From Streptomyces antnestii (lineage in GTDB: Bacteria; Actinomycetota; Actinomycetes; Streptomycetales; Streptomycetaceae): DNA of 64,000 nucleotides. Positions within the stretch are counted from its first letter, which is position 1, and each line of letters starts with the position of its first letter. The stretch spans positions 1 to 64,000 of the forward strand of contig NZ_RZYA01000030.1 of NCBI RefSeq assembly GCF_004005495.1. Direction: 5' to 3'. Under the pieces are notes generated by a model. The model worked only from the letters and a program-made list of their open reading frames with translations, did not search any database and was not told the origin of the DNA. The position numbers were made by a program, and so were the translations under genes. Of this stretch, positions 26,683 through 34,635 are shown piece by piece.

Positions 26683-27288
26683 TCACGCACGGACGTCGAG
26701 CGGGGGGTGCTCGAGCACGCGGGGCTTGTACTCGACCAGCTGGATGCGGCCGTCGAAGGTGCGGTGCCCGATCATCTCGAGGGCGACGTCCGGATAGCCG
26801 TCGTAGATGCGTTCTTCACCCGTGGCCCCGGTGATCACCGGGAACATCACGACCCGGAAGCGGTCGACGAGTCCGGCACGCAGCAGGGACCGGCACAGGC
26901 TGAGGCTGCCGATCGTGCTGAGGAGCCCCGAGCCACTCGACTTCATGGCGCGGACCGCCTCGACGGCATCGTCGCGGACGAGCGTGGAGTTGGCCCACTT
27001 CAGTGGCTCCTCGAGCGAGGAGGAGAACACCACCTTGGACGCTTGCGTGAGCTCGTCGACGGATGCCTCTTCTTCGGGCCTGAACTCGCCTTGGCCATTC
27101 GGGACCTCGCCTGCGGCGAAGCCCGACATCAGGCGGTAGGTGTTTGCTCCCATCAGGTAGATGGCCTCGGGCTGCTCGCCGAGCCACGCGAGATACTCCG
27201 GGCCCTCGAGGCCCCAGAACCCGGGCCATCCCTCTCCCGATGCATGGCCGTCGAGGGAGGTGATGAAGTCGACGAGAAGCTCCGACAT
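26683..27288 (-). CDS. dihydrofolate reductase family protein (RibD C-terminal-like)
   Basis: Protein of 201 residues. LLVDFITSLDGHASGEGWPG at the start, YLMGANTYRLMSGF near residue 45 and LLSTIGSLSLCRSLLRAGLV near 125, followed by VDRFRVVMFPVITGATGEER, are the signature of the RibD C-terminal / YyaP-type reductase family, which binds NADPH. Most members have no assigned substrate and this one is not next to folate or riboflavin genes. Length is normal and the gene looks intact. Confidence 0.85.
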   Translation of the reverse strand: MSELLVDFITSLDGHASGEGWPGFWGLEGPEYLAWLGEQPEAIYLMGANTYRLMSGFAAGEVPNGQGEFRPEEEASVDELTQASKVVFSSSLEEPLKWANSTLVRDDAVEAVRAMKSSGSGLLSTIGSLSLCRSLLRAGLVDRFRVVMFPVITGATGEERIYDGYPDVALEMIGHRTFDGRIQLVEYKPRVLEHPPLDVRA

Positions 27289-27341
27289 GGCGGTTCCCTT
27301 CCTGAGGTGTCACGAGCTTGGACCGGCCGCGAGACACGAAC

Positions 27342-27779
27342 TCATCGGCCGCGCTGTGCAATGAGGTGAGCCGGGACACGATAGTTGGAACCGATGTGGC
27401 GAGGTGATCTGGTGGTCTTGACCTTCTGGGACACCCCTGTCGGAACCATCTGGTCACGCTTCTTGCGACGTTCGACGCATTGCCATTCATGTGGGAACCA
27501 GTTCCGGACATCTGGCCCCTCGAACGGTGGCATCCAGGTGGACGGGTCCTGGTCGGCCTTGGAGCGGTTCGACTTCGCCGACACAGCGATGAGGGAGCGC
27601 TCGTCGCCGAGATCGTTGGCATACGCCTGCCGTTCGGCCGCGCTCCAGGCGGAGGCGCCGGAGTCCCAGGCCTCGGCGAGCGGGACGCGGTGGTCGACGT
27701 CGAGGCCGGACCCGTCGATGTACTGATCGTCGTAGGCGGAGTACCAACGCCTGGCTTCGTAACCGAGAACCGACACCAT
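27342..27779 (-). pseudogene. HNH endonuclease-like protein, internal fragment
   Basis: LDVDHRVPLAEAWDSGASAW followed by LGDERSLIAVSAKSNRSKAD and QDPSTWMPP is the HNH core of the secreted Streptomyces nuclease family with DUF1524-type DHxVPLxEAW motif. The family usually has about 210 residues, a secretion signal and a Cys-containing C-terminus. Here the N-terminus is missing (an upstream in-frame stop) and after WMPPFEG the sequence departs from the family. It is a chimeric, probably dead gene. Confidence 0.6.
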
Positions 27780-27861
27780 GTGTTGACGAGTTTGGGCAGC
27801 ACTTGTTGATCACAGGGCCGGGAAATGTCGGTGCGAAGTGACACCGCTGCCGGGGTGGGCG

Positions 27862-27894
27862 GGGCCTGATCCTCGGCAGGAGAGGATCAGGCCC
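27862..27894. terminator. hairpin, likely bidirectional terminator
   Basis: Perfect 13 bp stem GGGCCTGATCCTC with a 7 nt loop, between the HNH fragment and the leader peptide gene. No T-run follows, as is common in Streptomyces. Confidence 0.55.
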
Positions 27895-27999
27895 TGCGGC
27901 GCGTCTTTGCGTATGTCACCGGCGGACACAGACATCTTCTCGCTCACGGTGCGGACGCCCCCTTGACACCCCGAGTGCCCCATGGGCAAGGTCTTGATC

Positions 28000-28095
28000 A
28001 TGAATGCTTCCGCTGATCACCCGTGCGCGGCCTCCGCGCTGGTGGAGCGGCGCCATGTCGATCTGTGCCGGCAGTCCAGCGCCATCTGTCGCTGA
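28000..28095 (+). CDS. putative cysteine-containing leader peptide
   Basis: Peptide of 31 residues starting MNASADHPCA and ending RRHVDLCRQSSAICR. The RRHVDL...(S/A)(S/A)AIC(R) ending is the hallmark of short actinobacterial leader peptides found upstream of sulfur-metabolism and other operons, which probably sense cysteine supply during translation. A TTGACA lies at 27963-27968, a spacing fit for a promoter just ahead. The gene that should follow is only a 5' fragment, so the leader appears orphaned. Confidence 0.7.
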   Translation: MNASADHPCAASALVERRHVDLCRQSSAICR

Positions 28096-28244
28096 CCCCG
28101 CAGATCTCTCTCGTCTTTCTGGCCTTTCGCAGGCTCCTCCTCCTTCGTGCCGCGCGTTCCGTACTTCTGCGCGTCCGCGCGCACTGACGGGTCGGCCCCT
28201 GCCCTCGCGCGCTCCCCCTACCGCGTATACCCGATACCTCCTCC

Positions 28245-28418
28245 TTGTCCTCCGGGGCCGCCACGCCCGCCGACGCCCGTGACGGCATCTCCCGGCGGCT
28301 GTTCGGCGGGCTCGTCGGCGGTGGCGCCCTGACCGCTGTGGCCGCACCGGCTGCGGCTGCGTCGGGCACGACCGAGACAGGCACAACCGTGTCCGGCACG
28401 ACCACCTCCGGACCTATG
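28245..28418 (+). pseudogene. truncated protein with Tat-like signal peptide
   Basis: From a TTG at 28245 the frame reads ISRRLFGGLVGGGALTAVAA followed by PAAAA and a Thr/Gly-rich stretch. This is a twin-arginine-type signal with an AxA-like cleavage region. At about 28418 the sequence changes into the antisense of the metallo-hydrolase relic, so the mature protein is lost. It was probably the target gene of the leader peptide 150 bp upstream. Confidence 0.5.
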
Positions 28419-28772
28419 AGGCGGCCGGCGGGAAATCGCGCAGTCCGCCGGCGTGGTCGAGGTCGAGGTGGGTGAGCACGATGTGCCGGACATCCTCGAT
28501 GTCGTAGCCGAGTGCGGCCACTTGGCGCACCGCCGTCTCGCCGGTGTCGAGGACGGGCCTGGCCACGGCCTGGAACCGGCGGCCGAGTGATTGCGCCGGC
28601 CGCTCGATATCGTCGTGCCCAATGCCCGAGTCGACGAGTACGAGGCCTGTTCGGTTTCGATCAGGAGGCAGTGGCAGACCATTTCGCCACAACTGAACGG
28701 GCTGCCTGCCCCGTTGACGAGCCGACGGCCGAACGGTCGCAAGGTGCCGCAGTTCAGGTGGTGGATTTTCAT
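28414..28772 (-). pseudogene. MBL-fold metallo-hydrolase, frameshifted and truncated
   Basis: From the ATG at 28772 the frame reads MKIHHLNCGTLRPFGRRLVN and GEMVCHCLLIETE; after a one-base shift near 28655 another frame continues LVLVDSGIG...VRHIVLTHLDLDHAGGLRDF. That is the N-terminal half of lactonase-type metallo-beta-lactamase-fold enzymes, with a HxDxDH metal motif instead of HxHxDH. It ends at 28418 against the Tat-signal fragment. The start overlaps the TetR stop (ATGA), so it was once coupled to that regulator. Confidence 0.7.
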
Positions 28773-29347
28773 CGTATGCCCTCCGCGATGGTCTGTCGTA
28801 GGTGGACGCCCACCGCGCGCAGTGGCGCGACGTCCCGTCGGGTCCTGGCCAGCAGGAGTCCGCCTTCGATCGACGCGACCAGGACGACGGCCAGTGCCGA
28901 CGACCGGTCGGCGCCGGCCCCGTGCCCGGCGAGGAAATCGGCGATCACGTCGGTCCATGACTGGTAGACGCTCTCGCAGGCGGTCCTGATCGTGTCGCTC
29001 TGTCCGGCGGCATCGAGCGCGACCGTCGCGATGGGGCATCCCGCGGTGAAGTCCGACGCCACCAGGGCATCGGCCAGGTGGTGCACGACGGACTCGACGG
29101 CAGCCGCGGGATCCTCGGCCGCGTCGAGGGCTTCCTTGATCAGCCGGCACATCTCACCTCCGGCCAGCGAGACCGCCTCAGAGGCGAGTTGCTCCTTACC
29201 GCCGGGGAAATGGAAGTAGAGCGACCCCTTCGGCGCCCCGCCCTCGGCAAGCACCTGGTTGAGCCCGGTGGCGTGGTAACCCTGCGTCTGGAACAGCGTC
29301 GCGGCAGTGCGCAGTACCCGTTCCCTGGTATCGGTTCGGCGTGCCAT
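28769..29347 (-). CDS. TetR-family regulator
   Basis: Protein of 192 residues from the ATG at 29347. The HTH is ATLFQTQGYHATGLNQVLAE followed by GAPKGSLYFHFPGGKEQLAS, typical of the LmrA/YxaF-like TetR subgroup with a TetR_C C-terminal domain (GCPIATVALDAAGQSDTIRT). The upstream region has AGACTGGTCT, a short dyad suitable as its operator, about 15 nt before the start. Its coupled target, the metallo-hydrolase, is broken, so the regulator may be orphaned. Confidence 0.88.
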   Translation of the reverse strand: MARRTDTRERVLRTAATLFQTQGYHATGLNQVLAEGGAPKGSLYFHFPGGKEQLASEAVSLAGGEMCRLIKEALDAAEDPAAAVESVVHHLADALVASDFTAGCPIATVALDAAGQSDTIRTACESVYQSWTDVIADFLAGHGAGADRSSALAVVLVASIEGGLLLARTRRDVAPLRAVGVHLRQTIAEGIR

Positions 29348-29697
29348 GACAATCAACATACAGACTGGTCTAGTAAGTTGCTGGGCGAAGCGACGAACTC
29401 CGCGTGCCCGGCGGGGTGTTGGGCCCGGCCACGGGCTTTGCCCCTCGAACGTCCACCACTGGGGCCCCTCACGACAACAGGACGCGCTTCCCAAGGAGTT
29501 GGAAGAAAGTGCGGCCGACCATCCGTGCCGGGGCACCGCCGGCGCCGGTGGTTCGGGCGCCTGCCCGTGGACTCGGCCCTGACCTGGACCGCTTCCCACT
29601 CCTGTGCCGTCCGGCTGAGTACGCGTACTCAGGTGCCGTCTGCCGGACTCCTCCATGCTGGGGCGCGAACGCCGGACCGTCTCAGAGGGACATACGC
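29348..29697. promoter_or_regulatory. intergenic promoter region with an 18 bp palindrome
   Basis: 350 bp between the divergent TetR gene and the GNAT-aminotransferase gene. No gene is supported. It contains the TetR-side dyad AGACTGGTCT and, at 29615-29632, a perfect palindrome CTGAGTACGCGTACTCAG, 65 bp before the next start codon. The latter is well placed as an operator for the downstream pair. Confidence 0.6.
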
Positions 29698-31461
29698 ATG
29701 AACCACGCCCTGCAGCTGCGCGCTGCCACGCCCAGTGATCACGACTGGATCCACGAGCTGCGGCATCGGGTGTACGCGCAGGAACTGGGCCAGCATCCGG
29801 TGCATCCGTCCGGGCGGTTGAGCGACGGACTCGACGGCGACAACGTGTATCTCGTGGCCGCGCGCGGCGACACGCGGATCGGGTTCGTCAGCCTCACCCC
29901 GCCGTGGGTCGGCCGCTACTCCCTCGACAAGTATCTGACGCGCGATCAGCTGCCGGTCCTGACCGAGGAGGCGCCGTTCGAGATCCGCGTCCTGACCGTC
30001 GAGGAGCGCTGGCGGTCCACCGCGGCGGCGCCCCTGCTCATGTACGCGGCGCTGCGCTGGGTCGCGGCGCGGGGCGGGCGCCGGGTGGTGGCGATGGGGC
30101 GCACGGAGTTGCTCGACATGTATCTCGCCGCCGGGCTGCGGCCGGTGGGGCGCACGGTCCGCTCGGGTGCGGTCTCGTTCGAGGTCCTCACCGGCTCCGT
30201 GGCCGAGCTGACGAGGACGGCGCGGGAGCGTCATGGCCGGATCCTGGAGCGGTTGCGGGCGGGCCTTCACTGGCGGCTCGATGTGCCCTTCGCGCCGCGT
30301 GCGGACGGCTGTGAGCACGGCGGGGCGTTCTTCTCCGCGATCGGTACGGACTTTAGGACCCTGGCCCGCCGTCACGAGGTGGTCGCGGCGGATGTGCTGG
30401 ATGCCTGGTTCCCGCCGTCCCCGGCGGTCCGCGCGGTGTTGTCCGAGGATCCGGGGTGGGCGGCCCGGACCTCGCCGCCGACGGGCGCGGAGGGACTGCT
30501 CGCCCAGATCGCCGCCGTCCGCGGGCTGCCGGTTCAGTCGCTGGTGGTCGGGGCGGGCTCGTCCGATCTGATCTTCCGCGCGTTCGGCCGGTGGCTGACG
30601 CCCCAAAGCCGGGTGCTCCTGCTCGATCCGGGTTATGGGGAGTACGCCCATGTCACCGAGCGGGTGATCGGCTGCCGGGTGGAGCGGCTGCGGCTGCGCC
30701 GGGAGGACGGCTGGCTGCTCGACCCGGCCCGGCTCGCCGCAGCGACCGGCGACGGGCGGTACGACCTCGTGGTGGTGGTCAACCCGAACAACCCGACCGG
30801 CCGCCACGCCCCGGCCGACGCGCTGCGCGCGGTGATCGAGGCCTCGCCCGCGCGGACCCGGTGGTGGATCGACGAGGCGTACCTGGGCTATGTCGATCCG
30901 GGGGACTCGCTGGCCGCTCTCGCCTCGGCCGACGCCCGGGTCGTGGTCTGCACCTCGCTGTCGAAGATGTACGCGCTGTCGGGGATGCGGGCCGCGTACC
31001 TGGTGGCCTGCCCGGAGGCGGCCGGAGAGCTGCGGCGCTGGACACCGCCGTGGCCCGTGAGCCTGCCGGCCCAGCTGGCCGCCGTGACGGCGCTGCGCGA
31101 CGGGGCGTACTACGCGGAGCGCTGGGCCCGCACCCCTGTGCTGCGCCGCCAACTAGCCAACAGCCTCAAGGAGTTGGACGGGTTCTCGTCGGTCGACGAG
31201 GGGGTGGCGAACTTCCTCACGGTGACCTTGGCGCCGGACGGACCGAGCGCGGCGCGGCTGGTGCACGCGTGCCGGCGGCACGACGTGTTCCTGCGTGACC
31301 TGTCACCGATGTCCCCGGCGTACGAGGGGCGGACCGTGCGGATCGCCGTCCGCGACACGGCGGAGAACGCGCGGATCGTGGCGGCGTGCCGGAGCGCCCT
31401 GGACGCGCTGCGCACGCCGGCCGCGGTGCTGTCGGGCGCGCCGGGAAGGGCCTGGCGGTGA
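29698..31461 (+). CDS. GNAT acyltransferase / PLP aminotransferase fusion
   Basis: Protein of 587 residues, ATG at 29698 with AGAGGGA upstream. The first 200 residues are a GNAT-type N-acyltransferase (DWIHELRHRVYAQELGQHPV, a beginning like acyl-homoserine-lactone-synthase and FeeM-type folds). From about 225 a fold-type I aminotransferase of the HisC/class I-II type follows: VVVNPNNPTGRHAP, WWIDEAYLGYVDPG, and PLP Lys423 in TSLSKMYALSGMRAAYLV. A fusion would couple transamination with N-acylation. It overlaps a CdsA-type gene by 4 nt (GTGA), which suggests a lipid product. The substrate is unknown; histidine synthesis is unlikely. Confidence 0.8.
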   Translation: MNHALQLRAATPSDHDWIHELRHRVYAQELGQHPVHPSGRLSDGLDGDNVYLVAARGDTRIGFVSLTPPWVGRYSLDKYLTRDQLPVLTEEAPFEIRVLTVEERWRSTAAAPLLMYAALRWVAARGGRRVVAMGRTELLDMYLAAGLRPVGRTVRSGAVSFEVLTGSVAELTRTARERHGRILERLRAGLHWRLDVPFAPRADGCEHGGAFFSAIGTDFRTLARRHEVVAADVLDAWFPPSPAVRAVLSEDPGWAARTSPPTGAEGLLAQIAAVRGLPVQSLVVGAGSSDLIFRAFGRWLTPQSRVLLLDPGYGEYAHVTERVIGCRVERLRLRREDGWLLDPARLAAATGDGRYDLVVVVNPNNPTGRHAPADALRAVIEASPARTRWWIDEAYLGYVDPGDSLAALASADARVVVCTSLSKMYALSGMRAAYLVACPEAAGELRRWTPPWPVSLPAQLAAVTALRDGAYYAERWARTPVLRRQLANSLKELDGFSSVDEGVANFLTVTLAPDGPSAARLVHACRRHDVFLRDLSPMSPAYEGRTVRIAVRDTAENARIVAACRSALDALRTPAAVLSGAPGRAWR

Positions 31462-32288
31462 CGACGGTCGCCGGGACGGGTCTGGCGGTGACGGTCGCCG
31501 CTCTCGTGCCCTGCCTCAGCGGGGCACTTGTGGTCGCAGGCGTCGCGGTGGCGGCGACCCGGCGCCGTGAGCTGATGGTCCGCTGGTGCGTGTGGGCGCT
31601 CGCAGTGCCCCTGGTGACCGCCGCGTTCTGGCTCGGCCGGCCGGGGATCGCGGTGCTCGCGGCCGTGGTCGGTGTGGTCGCGGTGGCGGAGTTCGGCGGG
31701 CTGCTCCGGCTGGGGCCCCTGGACCGGGCGATGCTGGGCGCGGCGCTCGTCGCACTCGTCCTGACCGCCTGGCTGGCCCCCGGACAGCTGCTCCGGGTCG
31801 CGGCGGCCGGGGCGCTCGCGATCGCCGGGGTGCCGTTGCTGTCGGGCGACGCGGAGCACGGGCTGCGCCGCCTGGGGGCGGGCCTGCTGGGGCTCGTGTG
31901 GCTGGGCGCCCTGGCCGGCCTCGTACCGTCCGGCGCCCTCGGCCTCGTCCTGTTCGTGGCCGTGTCGATCGCCGACATCGTCGCGTACGCGGTGGGGCCC
32001 CGTCTCGGCGGCCCCCGGCTCTCCCCGCTGTCGCCCGCCAAGCGGTGGAGCGGCACGCTGGCCGGGGCCGCGGCCGGTCTCCTCACGCTGGCCGTGCTGT
32101 CCTGTCTGACGTGGCAGACGGCGGTGGCCGTGGCGGTCGGCGGCCCGCTCGGGGACCTGCTGGAGTCGATGGTCAAGCGGGGCGCCCGCGCCAAGGACGC
32201 CGGCCGGTGGCTGCCCGGCTCCGGCGGCCTCCTCGACCGGATCGACTCCCTCCTCGTCGCTCTGCCGGTGCTGTGGGTGCTGGGGTGA
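31458..32288 (+). CDS. CdsA-type phosphatidate cytidylyltransferase
   Basis: Membrane protein of 276 residues with about 7-8 helices from the GTG at 31458. The C-terminal signature is plain: SPAKRWSGTLAGAAAG and GDLLESMVKRGARAKDAGRW followed by LPGSGGLLDRIDSLL. The family makes CDP-diacylglycerol from phosphatidate and CTP. One departure: the usual LPGHGG is LPGSGG, so the signature His is Ser. Start overlap with the acyltransferase-aminotransferase fusion points to a joint pathway, perhaps for a modified lipid headgroup or aminolipid. A housekeeping CdsA is probably elsewhere in the genome. Confidence 0.85.
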   Translation: MTTVAGTGLAVTVAALVPCLSGALVVAGVAVAATRRRELMVRWCVWALAVPLVTAAFWLGRPGIAVLAAVVGVVAVAEFGGLLRLGPLDRAMLGAALVALVLTAWLAPGQLLRVAAAGALAIAGVPLLSGDAEHGLRRLGAGLLGLVWLGALAGLVPSGALGLVLFVAVSIADIVAYAVGPRLGGPRLSPLSPAKRWSGTLAGAAAGLLTLAVLSCLTWQTAVAVAVGGPLGDLLESMVKRGARAKDAGRWLPGSGGLLDRIDSLLVALPVLWVLG

Positions 32289-32419
32289 GCGGCCAGGGAA
32301 GAGGGCGAAGGGTGTGGTCTGTCGCCGGTGACGTTCACGGTGACGTGGGGGGTGCGTGGCGAGTGGCGGCTTGGCCGTAGTTCTCGTAGCGCCGTGTTCC
32401 GGGGGACGTGTCCGGATCG

Positions 32420-32740
32420 CTACAGAGGCAGGTGGCTGTCACCGGCTGGGGAGCGGTCGTCCTCGGCATCCGGGCCGGGGCCCAGCAGGGACTCTCCGAA
32501 TGCGCGCAGCCGCTCCACCGCCCGGGGGTCGGGCCTCTCCTGCCGGGCCAGTGACTTCTTGATCTCGCGGTACAGGTCGGCCTCGAGCAGGCAGTCGTGG
32601 CAGTCGTCCAGGTGGGCCAGCACCTGTTGGGTGGTGGCCTCGTCCGTTTCGCCGTCCAGGTGAGCTTGCAGGACGCGGATCACCGGGGCGCAGCCCGTCG
32701 TCCACCGCGCCGTGTCCCGCCGTCCCGGCCACAGCCTCAT
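32420..32740 (-). CDS. zinc-finger anti-sigma-like protein, distal copy
   Basis: Protein of 106 residues. QAHLDGETDEATTQQVLAHL followed by DDCHDCLLEADLYREIKKSL is the zf-HC2/ZAS zinc-binding pattern HxxxCxxC found in anti-sigma factors; the His comes from AHLDDC. There is no membrane helix, so it would act in the cytoplasm. It is paralogous to the zinc-finger gene at 32964-33266 and lies 223 bp beyond it, on the same strand. A GAGGTAG ribosome binding site precedes the ATG. Partner sigma factor probably the one at 33263-33739. Confidence 0.75.
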   Translation of the reverse strand: MRLWPGRRDTARWTTGCAPVIRVLQAHLDGETDEATTQQVLAHLDDCHDCLLEADLYREIKKSLARQERPDPRAVERLRAFGESLLGPGPDAEDDRSPAGDSHLPL

Positions 32741-32963
32741 TGTCTACCTCTACCTCGCCTCGGTCTCGGACCGGCCGCCGTGTCGGCGTCGGCACGGGCG
32801 CGCACGACCGCCCCGCCCGGGCACGCCCGGCCGGGGTCCCGGACCGCTACGTACGCGGGGTCGACGCCCGACGACAGCCTTTCCGCATGCAGGAAACCCG
32901 CCGACAGCGCCGCCACATTCCCTCTGCCGTCGGTCGGGGCCGGTGTGGGCGGCTCGGGGCAGG

Positions 32964-33266
32964 TCAGTCGCCGGGTGCCTGATGCGGTGGTGTTCTGTCG
33001 GCACGGCGCAGCAGGCCCTTGGCGAAGCCGCGGAGCCGGTCGGCTGCGCCGGTGTCGGGCTGTGCCCGGCAGGCCAGGGCGTCTTTGATCTTGCGGTAGG
33101 TGTCGGCTTCCAGTCCGCAGTGGTGGCAGTCCTGCAGGTGGGCGGCCATCGGGCGGGTGGTGACCTCGTCGGTCTGTCCGTCCAGGTATGCCTGCAGGGT
33201 TGTGGTCACTTGTGTGCAGTTCATCGCGTGCTCGGCCGGCTGTCCCTCCTTGGGCCGCTTGCTCAC
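32964..33266 (-). CDS. zinc-finger anti-sigma-like protein, proximal copy
   Basis: Protein of 100 residues. LQAYLDGQTDEVTTRPMAAH and then LQDCHHCGLEADTYRKIKDA give the same HxxxCxxC zinc motif as its paralogue. The GTG start overlaps the stop of the ECF sigma gene (GTGA), the usual arrangement of a sigma factor and its cognate ZAS anti-sigma. Soluble, no membrane helix, so it may respond to redox state through the zinc-bound cysteines. Confidence 0.8.
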   Translation of the reverse strand: MSKRPKEGQPAEHAMNCTQVTTTLQAYLDGQTDEVTTRPMAAHLQDCHHCGLEADTYRKIKDALACRAQPDTGAADRLRGFAKGLLRRADRTPPHQAPGD

Positions 33267-33739
33267 CGTTCACCTCGGCCCGGCACCAGTCCGGCCGCTT
33301 TGAGCTGGAGGAGGATGCGTCGGCGTGCCCGGCGCAGGCGGCTCGTCACGAATGCCTCGCTCACGCCCAGCAGCCCTGCCGTTTCCGCGTACGAGAGGCC
33401 GTCGATGTCCACCAGGCGGATCACTTGGCGGTAGGTGAGGGGCAGGGCCGCCAGCGCGTTGTCGACCACGGCGTGAAACGCGGGTGATCCGGCGGTGTTC
33501 TGCCGGTCGGTGCGTGCCTGGCGCATGAGGGTCAGCAGCCACGCGCGGGGCTGGTGGCCGTCGTAGCGGTCGCATGTCTCGTATGCGCGCCGCAGGGTGT
33601 CGCGTACCAGTTCCTCGGCGTGGTCCGGTCGCGCGGTCAGTGTGGTCGCCACCCGTAGCAGTGTTTCCACTTCAGGCAGGATGCACTGGGCGAATGTGCG
33701 GTCCCGGTCCGTCCGGGTGCGCGGCAGCTGTTCCTCCAC
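33263..33739 (-). CDS. ECF RNA polymerase sigma factor
   Basis: Protein of 158 residues from the GTG at 33739, the only good in-frame start, with AGGG about 12 nt upstream. Sigma region 2 is short (RVATTLTARPDHAEELVRDT, YDGHQPRAWLLTLMRQARTD) and region 4 is clear (LPLTYRQVIRLVDIDGLSYA followed by ETAGLLGVSEAFVTSRLRRA). It begins an operon with two zinc-finger proteins. Region 2 is close to the lower length limit of the family. Promoter presumably within 33740-33933. Confidence 0.82.
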   Translation of the reverse strand: MEEQLPRTRTDRDRTFAQCILPEVETLLRVATTLTARPDHAEELVRDTLRRAYETCDRYDGHQPRAWLLTLMRQARTDRQNTAGSPAFHAVVDNALAALPLTYRQVIRLVDIDGLSYAETAGLLGVSEAFVTSRLRRARRRILLQLKAAGLVPGRGER

Positions 33740-33933
33740 GATGACGGAAACCCTTCGCTTTTCAAGCCCGCAATCCGTTGCCCTGCGACCACGACGGACG
33801 TGGTCCGAGACTAGCTGCTGATGGGGGTGGCGTCCTGGCACGCGGCGGTCGCGGCGTTCTTCTTCGCCTCGGCGTCCGGCCGTTTTGCGAGGGCGGTGGT
33901 GAGGGTCCCGGTCGGGGCCGGGGTGGTGGGGTG

Positions 33934-34635
33934 TCATGGTTCGGGTGGCTGTGGTGGTGGGGCGGGCGGGGTGGGGCGAAAGCCCCAGTCGGCGGCTTTG
34001 GCGACGGCTTCCAGCTGGGAGCGTGCCTCGAGTTTTTCCAGGATGCCGCGTACGTGGGTGCGTACGGTGGCGTAGCTGATGGTGAGGCGGTCGGCGATGG
34101 CCCGGTTGTCGAGGCCCTGGGTCATCAGGGCCAGGATTTCCTGTTCCCGGGCGGTCAGGCTCTCCAGGCGTTCGGTCTGCTGGTCGGTGAGGCGGGCGCT
34201 TTCGCGGTGGCGGGCGAGGACTTCCATGAGGGTGCGGGCGGGGATGAGGGTTTCGCCTGCGGCTGCCGCGCGGATGGCGGCGGCGATCTCGTCGCCGCCC
34301 GCCGATTTGAGGAGGTATCCGCTGGCGCCCGCCTCGACCGCGGCCAGCAGGGCGGAGTCGCTGGTGTCGGCGCTGAGGATGACGACGGCGATGGCGGGGT
34401 CGTGGGCGCGGATGCGGGCTGCCGCGTCCGCGCCGGTGCCGTCGGGCAGCCGGTAGTCGATCAGTGCCAGCTGCGGGGACAGCTGCTGTGTCATGGGCTC
34501 GGCTTCGGCGACGGAGTCGGCCCAGCCGACCACGGTCAGGTCGTCGTAGTCGTCGAGCAGGGCCCACAGTCCCTCGGCCACGGCCCGGTGGTCCTCGACC
34601 AGCAGCACCGTGATGAGGTCGGGTGGGCTGTTCAT
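33934..34635 (-). CDS. NarL/FixJ-family response regulator
   Basis: Protein of 233 residues: receiver domain 1-125 with VLLVEDHRAVAEG, phospho-acceptor Asp in LALIDYRLPDGTGAD, and a LuxR-type HTH at about 155-215 (SLTAREQEILALMTQGLDNR and ISYATVRTHVRGILEKLEAR). The C-terminus is a Pro-rich tail. Its ATG overlaps the stop of the histidine kinase gene, making it the cognate output of that kinase. Targets may include the neighbouring surface operon. Confidence 0.9.
   Translation of the reverse strand: MNSPPDLITVLLVEDHRAVAEGLWALLDDYDDLTVVGWADSVAEAEPMTQQLSPQLALIDYRLPDGTGADAAARIRAHDPAIAVVILSADTSDSALLAAVEAGASGYLLKSAGGDEIAAAIRAAAAGETLIPARTLMEVLARHRESARLTDQQTERLESLTAREQEILALMTQGLDNRAIADRLTISYATVRTHVRGILEKLEARSQLEAVAKAADWGFRPTPPAPPPQPPEP

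Noticed and set aside
29698..31461. Histidinol-phosphate aminotransferase of histidine biosynthesis
   Set aside because: The aminotransferase domain is HisC-like but is fused to an acyltransferase and coupled to a CdsA homologue, with no his genes nearby.
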